Assembly: GCF_003313245.1 (NCBI RefSeq) | Contig: NZ_QJSD01000011.1 | Location: forward strand, 42,623 to 106,622 | DNA from: Primorskyibacter marinus | GTDB lineage: Bacteria > Pseudomonadota > Alphaproteobacteria > Rhodobacterales > Rhodobacteraceae | Reading direction: 5' to 3' | Length of the DNA: 64,000 nucleotides | Part shown: positions 24,813-32,499 of the stretch, in pieces | How positions within the stretch are numbered: position 1 is the stretch's first letter | Layout of the letters: the number at the start of each line of letters is the position of its first letter | Made by a program: the position numbers and the translations under genes | Notes under the pieces: model-generated | The model's database searches: none | What the model was told of the DNA's origin: nothing | The model's input: only the letters and a program-made list of their open reading frames with translations

Positions 24813-25844
24813 CTAGTGGGTAGGCTTGCCAAGCCCCTCATCTTTTGCCGTTGACTTGGCGGCTTGTGCGGCGCGTTTTCCGGTTTCTTCGGCTGCGTCC
24901 TTGACGTCCGCTGCCGACGCATCCCCGGTTTTTTCCTTCAGCGTCGCTTTGCCTTCTTCATAAGCGGCGCGCCCGGCGTCCAGCGCCTTGCGGCTTTCCT
25001 CTTCGAACACACGCTCTGCCTCGGAGACAAAACGGTCGGAATACCCACCGAAGGCCCGGTTTTCACGGTCGGTGCGTTGCAACAGCGCGCCTACAGCCGC
25101 GCCACCGGCGATGGCCAGCGCGCCCACCACCAAGGGGTGTTCCTCATAGAAGCCGCGCGCCTTCGTTGCCCCTTCGCTGGCCGCATCCTGAGCGCGGCGG
25201 CTCAGCACATAGGCCTGCTCGCGTGCCTCGACCACCCGGTTGCGGGCCTCGGCGCTCAGATGGTCGGTGCCTTCTGCAAACCTTTCGCGCAACCGTTCGG
25301 CCTTTGCGACAAGACGTGCCCGGCGGCTGGCGACCGCGTCGCTGATTTCTTCGCCCTTGGCGCGGGCATTCTCGCGCAGCTCTTCGATGCGGCTTTGCGA
25401 TACCGCGGGAGTATCATGCATATCGGCCATCCACGCTGGCGACCTTCGGTCGATCATCGGTGTTGCGCGGACTGTATGCCCGGTCACGGCACCGGCTTGA
25501 ATCGTATCGTCACCATCATCGTCGGACTGGGGCAGACGATCACGCAGGTTGCGCCCCAGATCGCGACCCTTGTCGCCCAGACGCTCACCGCCGCGGCGGA
25601 TTTGTCCGGCAGTCGGGCCGGCGTTCGACAAGGCTAGCGCTACACCGGCACCGACAAGGGCCAATGCCAATGGATTGCGCTTGGCAACCTGCACGGCAGA
25701 ATGGCCCAGATCATTTGCCATTTCCGAAGCGTTTTGCAGGGCCTTTTCGGGCGACAACCTGTCGCCGAGATCTTCCAGAGTCGCACCGAGACGGGCGCGA
25801 CGACGTTCGAGTTCACGTTCGAGTTCGCTTGAATCAACCGGCAT
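24813..25844 (-). CDS. DUF3618 domain protein
   Basis: This is a 343-residue protein. The N-terminal 60 residues match the DUF3618 pattern (ELERRRARLGATLEDLGDRLSP). A short hydrophobic stretch follows at about 58-74 (PLALALVGAGVALAL). The rest is long, charged, Ala/Arg/Glu-rich helix with coiled-coil character, and a second hydrophobic, Gly/Ala-rich segment at about 232-250. It is the third gene of an operon resembling YqjD/ElaB-YqjE-YqjK stress operons, overlapping the holin-like gene by 11 nt. Function is unknown; a membrane-associated stress protein is likely. Confidence 0.8.
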   Translation of the reverse strand: MPVDSSELERELERRRARLGATLEDLGDRLSPEKALQNASEMANDLGHSAVQVAKRNPLALALVGAGVALALSNAGPTAGQIRRGGERLGDKGRDLGRNLRDRLPQSDDDGDDTIQAGAVTGHTVRATPMIDRRSPAWMADMHDTPAVSQSRIEELRENARAKGEEISDAVASRRARLVAKAERLRERFAEGTDHLSAEARNRVVEAREQAYVLSRRAQDAASEGATKARGFYEEHPLVVGALAIAGGAAVGALLQRTDRENRAFGGYSDRFVSEAERVFEEESRKALDAGRAAYEEGKATLKEKTGDASAADVKDAAEETGKRAAQAAKSTAKDEGLGKPTH

Positions 25845-26238
25845 GGGTTTTCTCCTTTATGACATCTGCGTCCTTGCGGACGCTATTCGCGGTACGCTCG
25901 GGTGTGAGCGACATGTTTTTCATTCTGGCGACGGCGATCTTCACCATGATCAGCGCGATCAGCGCGAGCACGGCCCCGATCGCCAGCGCGGCAAGGCCGG
26001 GATGCAGCCCGTATTCCATCAACCCGAACACGGCGGCGGCGGCGAATGCGTGCAACGCGACCAGCGTCACCACCACACCCGCGACAACCAACCCCAGCGC
26101 TCCGCCTAGCGAGGATGCCTTCTCGGACATCTCGGCTTTCAGCAGATCCACCTCGCCTCTGAACAAGCCGGACAGTTGCTCTATGAGCGACTGAAGAAGC
26201 GATGCGGTAGAGGTCTTGGGATGGTCGTTTGGCGTCAT
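25834..26238 (-). CDS. phage holin family / YqjE-like small membrane protein
   Basis: This is a 134-residue protein. An amphipathic N-terminus (about 10-45, with LIEQLSGLFRGEVDLLKAEM) is followed by two TM helices (about 48-72 and 78-102) and a basic tail. It matches the holin-X/YqjE superfamily, which in bacteria is found with ElaB/YqjD proteins rather than in phage lysis cassettes. Its start overlaps the stop of the preceding DUF883 gene by 1 nt. Nothing phage-like surrounds it, so lysis is not implied. Confidence 0.8.
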   Translation of the reverse strand: MTPNDHPKTSTASLLQSLIEQLSGLFRGEVDLLKAEMSEKASSLGGALGLVVAGVVVTLVALHAFAAAAVFGLMEYGLHPGLAALAIGAVLALIALIMVKIAVARMKNMSLTPERTANSVRKDADVIKEKTHAG

Positions 26239-26711
26239 CAGCTATACTCCGGCCAATCTTCCGACAGGTCGTCGGCGCGCGGCGGCGTGTAGTCCGACGC
26301 TTTCAGGAACCGCGCCCCGGCAAAACCCAGCAGCGCCGCGGCCCCCAGAAACGCCACCGGCTGGCGGCGCGCATATCCGGCCATGTCGTCAACACCCTGG
26401 CGCAGATCTGCGGTGGCGATGTTGTCGGACAGGTCGGCAATGCCTTCGGCAACGCGCGACATCGCCTGTTCCTGAATCGTGCCGGTTTCAAGGTCGCGGG
26501 CCGCCTTGCGAAGTGCGCCCCCAAGACTGCCGACTTCATCGGCAACACGCTGGCGGGCAGCGTTGGCCTGACCCTCGGCAATCTTTTCCGCCTCGGTGCG
26601 CATGTGGCGCGCCGCGCCTCGGGCGTCGTCACGCAGATCCTCTGCCGCCGCCTTCACGTCAGCCTTGGCGCTTTCGTAGTCTTTCTGGACGGTGTCATCT
26701 TGTGTCATCAT
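26238..26711 (-). CDS. DUF883/ElaB/YqjD-like membrane-anchored protein
   Basis: This is a 157-residue protein starting MMTQDDTVQKDY. It is mostly charged helix (about 5-120). Near the C-terminus is the conserved YARRQPVAFLGAAALLGFAGARFL (about 115-140), a single TM anchor typical of ElaB/YqjD, which in E. coli bind ribosomes at the membrane in stationary phase. The start at 26711 is chosen for its AGAAGGA ribosome binding site; a frame to 26759 adds 16 unsupported residues. It is first in a three-gene operon. Confidence 0.82.
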   Translation of the reverse strand: MMTQDDTVQKDYESAKADVKAAAEDLRDDARGAARHMRTEAEKIAEGQANAARQRVADEVGSLGGALRKAARDLETGTIQEQAMSRVAEGIADLSDNIATADLRQGVDDMAGYARRQPVAFLGAAALLGFAGARFLKASDYTPPRADDLSEDWPEYS

Positions 26712-26788
26712 ATCCATCCTTCTGAACATTCCGCGTTTTGCCTCGCGCGGTGTTTGCAACGGCCATCGCGGCCGCCTGTCGATGAAAG

Positions 26789-26814
26789 AAGGCGCGACGA
26801 CGGGCTAAAGTTCC
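26789..26814 (-). promoter_or_regulatory. possible imperfect EcfG promoter for the DUF883 operon
   Basis: On the minus strand, GGAAC (26814-26810), 17 nt, then CCTT (26792-26789), one mismatch from CGTT. It would start transcription about 70 nt before the DUF883 ATG. The operon's stress-type content makes this plausible, but the -10 is imperfect. Confidence 0.4.
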
Positions 26815-26883
26815 ACGATTTGCACCTAAAAAACGAAGAAGCGCATGGATTTCGGGAAAGGTCGCGAAGGCCAGTTTTTGACC

Positions 26884-26908
26884 GGAACCAAAGCGGATTT
26901 CATGCGTT
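26884..26908 (+). promoter_or_regulatory. orphan EcfG-type promoter match
   Basis: GGAAC (26884-26888), 16 nt, CGTT (26905-26908). The next plus-strand gene is 270 nt away at 27177, so it could give a long leader or a small RNA, or be a chance match. Confidence 0.35.
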
Positions 26909-27082
26909 ATTTACGGTTGATCTGCACATTTTCCGCTTTCTTGCGGTCAAACTTGGCCCGGTGCCAGACCTTGCGGCCAAGGCTCGCATGTCCGAAATCA
27001 CTTGCCCTCTGTCGTTGGTGCTTGTCTTGCAGTGCCCCTCTTGCGCGGCATGTGTTTCGGCGCGATTGCCGTGCCCGGATGT

Positions 27083-27094
27083 TTGGTATACCAA
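27083..27094. promoter_or_regulatory. GntR/FCD-type operator palindrome (box 1)
   Basis: The 12-bp perfect palindrome TTGGTATACCAA lies 83 nt before the aminotransferase ATG. It shares the TGGTATACCA core with four other boxes in this island and resembles the ExuR/UxuR-type operators of FCD-family GntR regulators. Confidence 0.75.
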
Positions 27095-27176
27095 GCCCGC
27101 GTAAATGCCCGAAACCTGTTCAAATCAGACATGCGGGACAGGGGCGTTCGCGCTGGTGGCAGTAGGGAGAGCTCAG

Positions 27177-28346
27177 ATGACACAGTTGAAATTTGCCGAC
27201 TCGCTGGGACGGCTGGGAACGGAATCCGCGTTCGAAGTTCTGGCGCGTGCCGCAAAGCTGTCGGGCGAGGGGCGCGACATCATCAATCTTGGCATCGGCC
27301 AACCGGATTTTCGCACGCCGGACCATATCGTCGAGGCAGGCATCAAGGCGCTTCAGGACGGCCATCACGGCTATACCCCAGCCAACGGGCTGTTGCCCTT
27401 GCGCGAAGCCGTGGCAGCCGATCTGCACCGCCGCCACGGGGTTGAGGTCAACCCGGACAACGTCGTCGTCGTGCCCGGTGGCAAGCCCACGATGTTCTTT
27501 GCGGTGCTGATGTTCGGGCAACCCGGCGTCGAGATCATGTACCCCAATCCCGGCTTTCCGATCTACGAATCCGTGATCCGCTATTCCGGTGCCACGCCGG
27601 TGCCGATCGCGCTGGAAGAAAAGAACGGGTTTGCCTTCTCGGCCGAGGCGCTTTTGGCGCAGATCACCGACCGCACCCGGCTGATTATCATCAATTCGCC
27701 CGCGAACCCCACCGGCGGCGTCACGCCAAAAGAGGAAATTGACAAGCTGGTGAAAGGGTTGGAGGCGCATCCTCATGTTGCGCTTATGTCCGACGAGATC
27801 TACTCCAACATGCTTTATGGCGGGCGTGAACACACCAGCCTGCTGCAATACCCCGAAATCCGCGACCGGCTGATCATGTTGGATGGCTGGTCTAAGACCT
27901 ATGCGATGACCGGCTGGCGGTTGGGCTATGCGGTCTGGCCGGATGCCTGCGTGGAACATGTCACGCGGCTGTGTATCAACGACCATTCCTGTGTGAACGC
28001 CGCCACACAATTCGCCGGGATCGCGGCGCTGAATGGCCCGCAGGACGCGGTGCACGAGATGGTGGCGCAGTTTGACGCTCGCCGTCAGGTGATCGTGGAC
28101 GCGTTGAACGGCCTGCCGGGCTTTCGTTGCCAGGATGCGGCGGGGGCTTTCTATGCATTCCCCAATATTGAAGGCACCGGAATGACCGCGCGCGAAGCGC
28201 AGGACCGGTTCCTGAACGAGGCTGGCGTTGCCACGGTTGCGGGCACCAGTTTTGGGAAATTCGGTGAGGGATATTTGCGTTTCTCCTACGCCAACTCAAC
28301 CGAGAATATACGCTCCGCGATTGAACGTATCGCCGCAATACTCTGA
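27177..28346 (+). CDS. class I/II pyridoxal-phosphate aminotransferase (AspC-like)
   Basis: This is a 389-residue fold-type I aminotransferase. It has INLGIGQPDF near 35, the HGYTPANGLLPLREAV segment, NPANPTGG-type NSPANPTGGV, SDEIYSNM and the Schiff-base Lys in DGWSKTYAMTGWRLGY (about residue 242). It exchanges amino groups between an amino acid and an oxo acid; substrate is unassigned. ATG 27177 is chosen for the GGGAGAGCTC sequence upstream. A GntR-type palindrome precedes it and a 2-hydroxyacid dehydrogenase follows after 16 nt, so it may belong to the sugar-acid regulon. Confidence 0.87.
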   Translation: MTQLKFADSLGRLGTESAFEVLARAAKLSGEGRDIINLGIGQPDFRTPDHIVEAGIKALQDGHHGYTPANGLLPLREAVAADLHRRHGVEVNPDNVVVVPGGKPTMFFAVLMFGQPGVEIMYPNPGFPIYESVIRYSGATPVPIALEEKNGFAFSAEALLAQITDRTRLIIINSPANPTGGVTPKEEIDKLVKGLEAHPHVALMSDEIYSNMLYGGREHTSLLQYPEIRDRLIMLDGWSKTYAMTGWRLGYAVWPDACVEHVTRLCINDHSCVNAATQFAGIAALNGPQDAVHEMVAQFDARRQVIVDALNGLPGFRCQDAAGAFYAFPNIEGTGMTAREAQDRFLNEAGVATVAGTSFGKFGEGYLRFSYANSTENIRSAIERIAAIL

Positions 28347-28362
28347 CAATAAGAGGTTATCC

Positions 28363-29310
28363 ATGTCTGACCCCATCCTTCTTATCTCTGGTGACAGCTT
28401 TTCCGAACAAGAGCGCACCCGTCTTGAAACTGCGCTGGGATCCGCCTTCGTCGCCGGGCCGTCCGACATGGCTGCCCTGCCGGACGCTGTGCGCAATTCG
28501 GTCCGCGCCATAGCCGTGAAAGGACACCACCCGCTTGGCGGCGCGGAAATGGATCTGTTTCCCAACCTTGGCGTGATTGCGAATTACGGCGTGGGGTATG
28601 ACGCGATTGATGTCGCGGCCGCGACCGAACGTGGCATCAAGGTGACGAACACGCCTGACGTGCTGAACGACGATGTGGCCGATCTGGCCGTCGCGATGTT
28701 GATTGCGCAATGTCGCAACATGGTGGCAGGCGATGATCTGGTTCGGTCGGGTCGTTGGTCCGCCGGTGAAAATCTGCCACTGAACCGACAGATGAGCGGG
28801 AGCACGGTCGGCATCATCGGGCTGGGACGCATCGGACGCGAGATTGCCGACCGGCTCGCAGCCTTCAAATGCGACATCCATTACACATCACGCAGCCGGA
28901 AAGAGACGCCGGGCTGGACCTTCCATGCCTCGCCCGAGGAAATGGCCGAAGCGGTCGACATTCTTGTCGTGGCGCTGGTTGGCGGGGCCGAGACGGAAAA
29001 GCACGTTTCCCGGCAGGTGATAGATGCGCTTGGGCCGCGCGGCATTGTCATCAATATTTCGCGCGGAAGCACGATCGACGAGGCCGCATTGCTCGACGCG
29101 TTGGAAGAAGGCCGGATCGCCGGTGCGGGACTTGATGTCTTTCTGAACGAACCAAAGATCGATCCGCGCTTTCTGAAACTCGACAATGTTCATCTGCAAC
29201 CGCATCAAGGCTCCGGCAGCAGCGAGACGCGCGGCCGTATGGCGAAGCTGCAACTGGCAAACATCGAGGCGTTTCTTGCCGGTGATCCTTTGAAAACGCC
29301 GGTGAATTAA
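28363..29310 (+). CDS. D-isomer-specific 2-hydroxyacid dehydrogenase (glyoxylate/hydroxypyruvate reductase type)
   Basis: This 315-residue enzyme has the NAD(P)-binding GLGRIGREIADRL motif (about 152-164) and the catalytic triad Arg (NISRGSTIDE), Glu (FLNEPKID) and His (LQPHQGSGS). It reduces 2-oxo acids such as glyoxylate or hydroxypyruvate. The start at 28363 follows an AGAGG ribosome binding site. It is cotranscribed with the aminotransferase; together they could handle oxo acids such as hydroxypyruvate or glyoxylate formed in sugar-acid breakdown, but that link is inference. Confidence 0.87.
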   Translation: MSDPILLISGDSFSEQERTRLETALGSAFVAGPSDMAALPDAVRNSVRAIAVKGHHPLGGAEMDLFPNLGVIANYGVGYDAIDVAAATERGIKVTNTPDVLNDDVADLAVAMLIAQCRNMVAGDDLVRSGRWSAGENLPLNRQMSGSTVGIIGLGRIGREIADRLAAFKCDIHYTSRSRKETPGWTFHASPEEMAEAVDILVVALVGGAETEKHVSRQVIDALGPRGIVINISRGSTIDEAALLDALEEGRIAGAGLDVFLNEPKIDPRFLKLDNVHLQPHQGSGSSETRGRMAKLQLANIEAFLAGDPLKTPVN

Positions 29311-29620
29311 GCAGCGGCCGGTCTGGAAACCACTTAAAGGGGCGGGAGACCGCGCACCGGTTTGCCGCCTCGGACATGCGTCTTGAGACAAATAACCGTT
29401 GCGGCGGAAATCAGGTTCTTCAGCCAGACAGTGTTCCGGCACAGGCGCATGTCGTAAAGATCAGCCCGAATTTCACCGATAGCGGCTTCTCGGACTGTGA
29501 GGGTCAGAAAAGACGCGCATTTCATATGTATCTAGCGTCCGGGGGGCGCGGGGTTTAGCCCCGCGCCCCCCGGTCGGATCGGGCGTCAGCCTGATCCGAA
29601 ACACTCGGACAGATCGTTGG
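29311..29620. other. convergent intergenic region
   Basis: This 310-bp gap lies between two convergent genes. Two 60-residue frames overlap on opposite strands without ribosome binding sites or family resemblance. The only clear element is the long hairpin at 29539-29573. Confidence 0.4.
29539..29573. terminator. 15-bp GC-rich hairpin terminator
   Basis: The arms 29539-29553 and 29559-29573 pair perfectly over 15 bp (almost all G-C) with a 5-nt loop, between convergent genes. No T run flanks it; the stem itself is exceptionally stable. Confidence 0.7.
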
Positions 29621-30466
29621 TTATTTTGCGGCGACGGTATCCTGACGCTGCGCGCCAAGCCCTTGCACTTCGATCTCCATCACATCGCCAGGGCGCAGGA
29701 AGCGCGGCGGCTTCATGCCCATGCCAACACCGGACGGCGTGCCTGTGGCGATGATGTCGCCTGGCACCAGCTTCATGAATTGCGACATATGCGAGATACA
29801 CTGCGCAACCGTGAAGATCATGTCGGAGGTGTTGGAATCCTGCACGACGTCGCCGTTCAGGGTCAGTTTCACATCCAGCTTCTGCGGATCGCCGACTTCA
29901 TCAGCGGTTACCAGCCACGGACCAACCGGGCCGAAGGTCGGGGCCGATTTCCCCTTGATCCACTGGCCGCCACGTTCGATCTGGAAAGAGCGTTCCGACA
30001 CGTCGTTGATGGTGCAATAACCCGCGACATAGTCCAGCGCCTCGTCTTCGGAAACGTACAGGCAGTCGCGCCCGATCACCACGCCCAACTCGACCTCCCA
30101 ATCGCCCTTTTCAGAGCCGCGCGGAATGATCACAGGATCAAACGGTCCGGACAAGGCAGAACTGGCCTTGGAAAAGATGATCGGTTCCTTTGGGGGCTTC
30201 GATCCGGTTTCTTCGGCATGTTTGGTATAGTTCAACCCGATGCAGAAGAAGTTCGGCACGCTTGCGAGGCAAGATCCGATCCGCCCCGGCTCTGCGACCA
30301 ATGGCAGATCTGCGGGGTCAAGGGCGCGCAGGGCCTCCAACGCCTCAAGCGCCACGGTCGGCCCGGCAAAATCATCAACATGGGCGGACAGATCGCGGAC
30401 GTTGCCGTCGCCATCCAGCAAGCCGGGTTTTTCCTGTCCAGCATTGCCGAATCTGAGTAGTTTCAT
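29621..30466 (-). CDS. fumarylacetoacetate hydrolase family protein (2,4-diketo-3-deoxy-sugar-acid hydrolase type)
   Basis: This 281-residue protein has an FAH C-terminal domain from about 70. The metal ligands are Glu124 and Glu126 (GDWEVELGVVIG) and Asp155 (CTINDVSER), with TPTFGP-like SAPTFGPVGPW and ATGTPSGVG. Close family relatives cleave 2,4-diketo-3-deoxy-L-fuconate or -rhamnonate to pyruvate and lactate. With the KDF-dehydrogenase-like SDR (37484) and UxaA-type dehydratase (35008), it would complete a non-phosphorylated L-fucose-type pathway. It overlaps gntR by 4 nt, so regulator and enzyme are cotranscribed. Confidence 0.85.
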   Translation of the reverse strand: MKLLRFGNAGQEKPGLLDGDGNVRDLSAHVDDFAGPTVALEALEALRALDPADLPLVAEPGRIGSCLASVPNFFCIGLNYTKHAEETGSKPPKEPIIFSKASSALSGPFDPVIIPRGSEKGDWEVELGVVIGRDCLYVSEDEALDYVAGYCTINDVSERSFQIERGGQWIKGKSAPTFGPVGPWLVTADEVGDPQKLDVKLTLNGDVVQDSNTSDMIFTVAQCISHMSQFMKLVPGDIIATGTPSGVGMGMKPPRFLRPGDVMEIEVQGLGAQRQDTVAAK

Positions 30467-31173
30467 TTTTCTTCCTTTCGGGGTTGGTCGTCTCTGCTGT
30501 GTTTCGCGGCGTCGGATGCTTCTTCCGACGCGCGTTCTTCGAAATAAGTTTCGATATTCAACACCAGGTGTTCCAGATGCTGCTCGATTTGGCCGGTGAC
30601 CCGGATCACGTCTCGCGCCTCCAGTCCGGCGATGATTTCGCCATGCTGTTTCAGGACGCGGTCCCGCGCCCTGCGTCTGCGCGCTGACAGGAATCGTGCC
30701 CGCCAGAGACGTTCAAGATAGCTGCGGTGGGTGTCGGCCAACGAAGTATTGTGCGAGGCGCTGGCGATGGCAAGGTGAAATGACATGTCGATCTCGAACA
30801 GATCAAGCGTATCGACATGATCGTATGCCTTGACGAAATGCTCGTGGATACCGCGGATGTTTGCGATGTCCTGATCGGTGGCGTTGCGGCAGGCCAGTTT
30901 GCCCGACAACGTCTCCAGCGCCGCCAGCACGACGATTGCGTCTGTGACCTCTTTCAAAGACGGATCGGCAACCACAGGGCTGCGCGACGCGCGCAACATT
31001 ACCAGCCCTTCCTTGGCGAGAATACGGATCGCTTCGCGCATGGGCGTGCGGCTGACGCCCATCCCCTGCGCGCTGTCGCGTTCCTTGATCTGGGCACCGG
31101 GTGCGAGGGCACCGCGCAGAATGTCCCGGCGCAGCGAAGTGGCGATTTTTTCGGCCAGGCTGTTGTCCGTCAT
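30463..31173 (-). CDS. GntR-family transcriptional regulator, FCD subfamily
   Basis: This is a 236-residue protein. The winged helix (about 5-70) contains ERDSAQGMGVSRTPMREAIRIL (about 33-54), and the FCD ligand domain (about 78-215) has the metal-binding Asp/His set (FEIDMSFHLAIASASHN, then QHGEIIAGLEARD). FCD regulators of this kind bind sugar acids or uronates. The start at 31173 is preferred because GGAGGTGA lies just upstream; 31218 is an alternative. Its promoter region carries two TGGTATACCA palindromes shared with the divergent TRAP operon, implying autoregulation and control of the whole island. Confidence 0.9.
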   Translation of the reverse strand: MTDNSLAEKIATSLRRDILRGALAPGAQIKERDSAQGMGVSRTPMREAIRILAKEGLVMLRASRSPVVADPSLKEVTDAIVVLAALETLSGKLACRNATDQDIANIRGIHEHFVKAYDHVDTLDLFEIDMSFHLAIASASHNTSLADTHRSYLERLWRARFLSARRRRARDRVLKQHGEIIAGLEARDVIRVTGQIEQHLEHLVLNIETYFEERASEEASDAAKHSRDDQPRKEEK

Positions 31174-31249
31174 GGTCTTCGCTTCACCTCCACAGTTTGA
31201 AAAGGTCTTATTTTTCAACGTGCTGCCATCTTCGGCCGATATTGTTTTA

Positions 31250-31263
31250 TTTGGTATACCAAA
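31250..31263. promoter_or_regulatory. GntR/FCD-type operator palindrome (box 2)
   Basis: The perfect 14-bp palindrome TTTGGTATACCAAA lies 77 nt before the chosen gntR start, in the divergent gntR/TRAP intergenic region. Confidence 0.8.
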
Positions 31264-31307
31264 AAAGATTGATTGTCGATAACGACATCGTTAGCGTGCC
31301 AATACTG

Positions 31308-31319
31308 GTGGTATACCAC
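31308..31319. promoter_or_regulatory. GntR/FCD-type operator palindrome (box 3)
   Basis: The perfect 12-bp palindrome GTGGTATACCAC lies 63 nt before the TRAP binding-protein start. Its centre is 57 bp from that of box 2, so two regulator dimers could interact across the divergent promoters. Confidence 0.8.
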
Positions 31320-31381
31320 TTGGCACCGCGAACCAAGATCGCAGCATACAGAAGCAGAACATGTCTTTTAGGGAGGAAAAC

Positions 31382-32395
31382 ATGAATATTGCTCAGATGA
31401 TGAAAACGGCCGCAGCGGCAGCATTGCTTGCCGGCACGGCGAGCGCGCAGGATGTGACTCTGCGGATACAGACCCATTATGCGTCCGAACATCCGACCGG
31501 CCAGATGCTGGCCACGTTCATTGACGACGTACAGACCATGTCGGGCAACGAAATCGCCATCGAGATGTTCTATTCGTCCTCGGTGGTCGCCACGACCGAA
31601 ACATTCGACGCGGCAATCAACGGCATCGTCGATTGCGACGCCACAGGCGGGGCCTACCAGACCGGCAAGAACCCGGCCTTCCAGTTCGTCGGGGACATCA
31701 TGGGCGGCTATGAGACGCCATGGCAGCAGTATTCCTGGCTGTATTATGGCGGTGGTTTCGACGCCGCGCAGGCGCTTTACAACGCCAATGACATGGAGCT
31801 GATCGGCTGGTCGCTTTACGGGCAGGAAGCTCTGTCATCGTCAAAGCCGCTGGCCGGATTCGAGGATCTGGAAGGCTGGAAATTCCGTTCGCCTCCGGGG
31901 ATGGAGACAGAGATTTTCGAGCAATTGGGCGCCACGCCCATCGTCATGGATTTCACCGAGATTTTTACCGCATTGGAAACCGGTATCATCGACGGGGCGG
32001 ATGCTTCTGGCCTGGCCAACAATGTCGGCCTAGGCATCTATGACATCGTCAAGCATGCAACCTATCCCGGCTTTCATTCGATGCCGTCGGACCATCTGGC
32101 CTGCAACAAGGGCATCTGGGACGGGCTGAGCGAGAAGCATCAGCGCATCATCGACACCGCTTGGCAGAAACTGTCTTTCCAGATCGCCTTGATGAACGAG
32201 AAGGCCAATGCCGAGGCCGCCGCGTCGCTGCAAGAGCAGGGCGTGACGATCTACGACTGGTCCCCCGAAGACCGGGCAGAGTTCCGCCGCGCCGCTCAGG
32301 TGGCTTGGGATGACTGGGGCACCCGCTCGCCAGAGGCCGGTAAGCTTCTGGAAAGTCATAAGGAATACATGACCCAATTGGGCCTGATCGAATAA
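31382..32395 (+). CDS. dctP: TRAP transporter substrate-binding protein (DctP family)
   Basis: This is a 337-residue periplasmic protein with a signal peptide (residues 1-22, cleavage after SAQ-like TASAQ). The DctP fold includes the ligand-gripping Arg in GWKFRSPPGMETEIF and the conserved LETGIIDGAD segment. It captures a carboxylate, probably a sugar acid given the neighbours, and hands it to the DctQM permease. ATG 31382 follows GGGAGG. It is the first gene of a long plus-strand operon, separated from dctQ by a hairpin with a T run that probably lowers downstream expression relative to the binding protein. Confidence 0.92.
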   Translation: MNIAQMMKTAAAAALLAGTASAQDVTLRIQTHYASEHPTGQMLATFIDDVQTMSGNEIAIEMFYSSSVVATTETFDAAINGIVDCDATGGAYQTGKNPAFQFVGDIMGGYETPWQQYSWLYYGGGFDAAQALYNANDMELIGWSLYGQEALSSSKPLAGFEDLEGWKFRSPPGMETEIFEQLGATPIVMDFTEIFTALETGIIDGADASGLANNVGLGIYDIVKHATYPGFHSMPSDHLACNKGIWDGLSEKHQRIIDTAWQKLSFQIALMNEKANAEAAASLQEQGVTIYDWSPEDRAEFRRAAQVAWDDWGTRSPEAGKLLESHKEYMTQLGLIE

Positions 32396-32439
32396 TTCTG
32401 CGGGCCTCTGAACAGGGTCCGGAACGGATTTGACATGGC

Positions 32440-32471
32440 GGGCCTCTCAGCCGGGAGGCTCGCTCTTTTTT
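32440..32471 (+). terminator. attenuating hairpin between dctP and dctQ
   Basis: A stem of about 7 bp (32442-32448 with 32453-32459, one G-U pair) is followed by CTCTTTTTT. It sits in the 104-nt gap inside the TRAP operon. A partial terminator here would keep the binding protein more abundant than the permease. Confidence 0.65.
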
Positions 32472-32499
32472 ACCAGAGACAAAAGGCGGGTGGCTGATT

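Larger units (their letters stand above)
26712..27082. other. intergenic region between the stress operon and the sugar-acid island
   Basis: This region contains the two EcfG-like matches and then the GntR-type palindrome at 27083. Short open frames on both strands lack ribosome binding sites and look non-coding. Confidence 0.4.

Noticed and set aside
25834-26238. Holin-like gene as evidence of a prophage
   Set aside because: It sits in a DUF883/DUF3618 operon with no phage structural, lysis or integrase genes nearby; the family is common in chromosomal stress operons.
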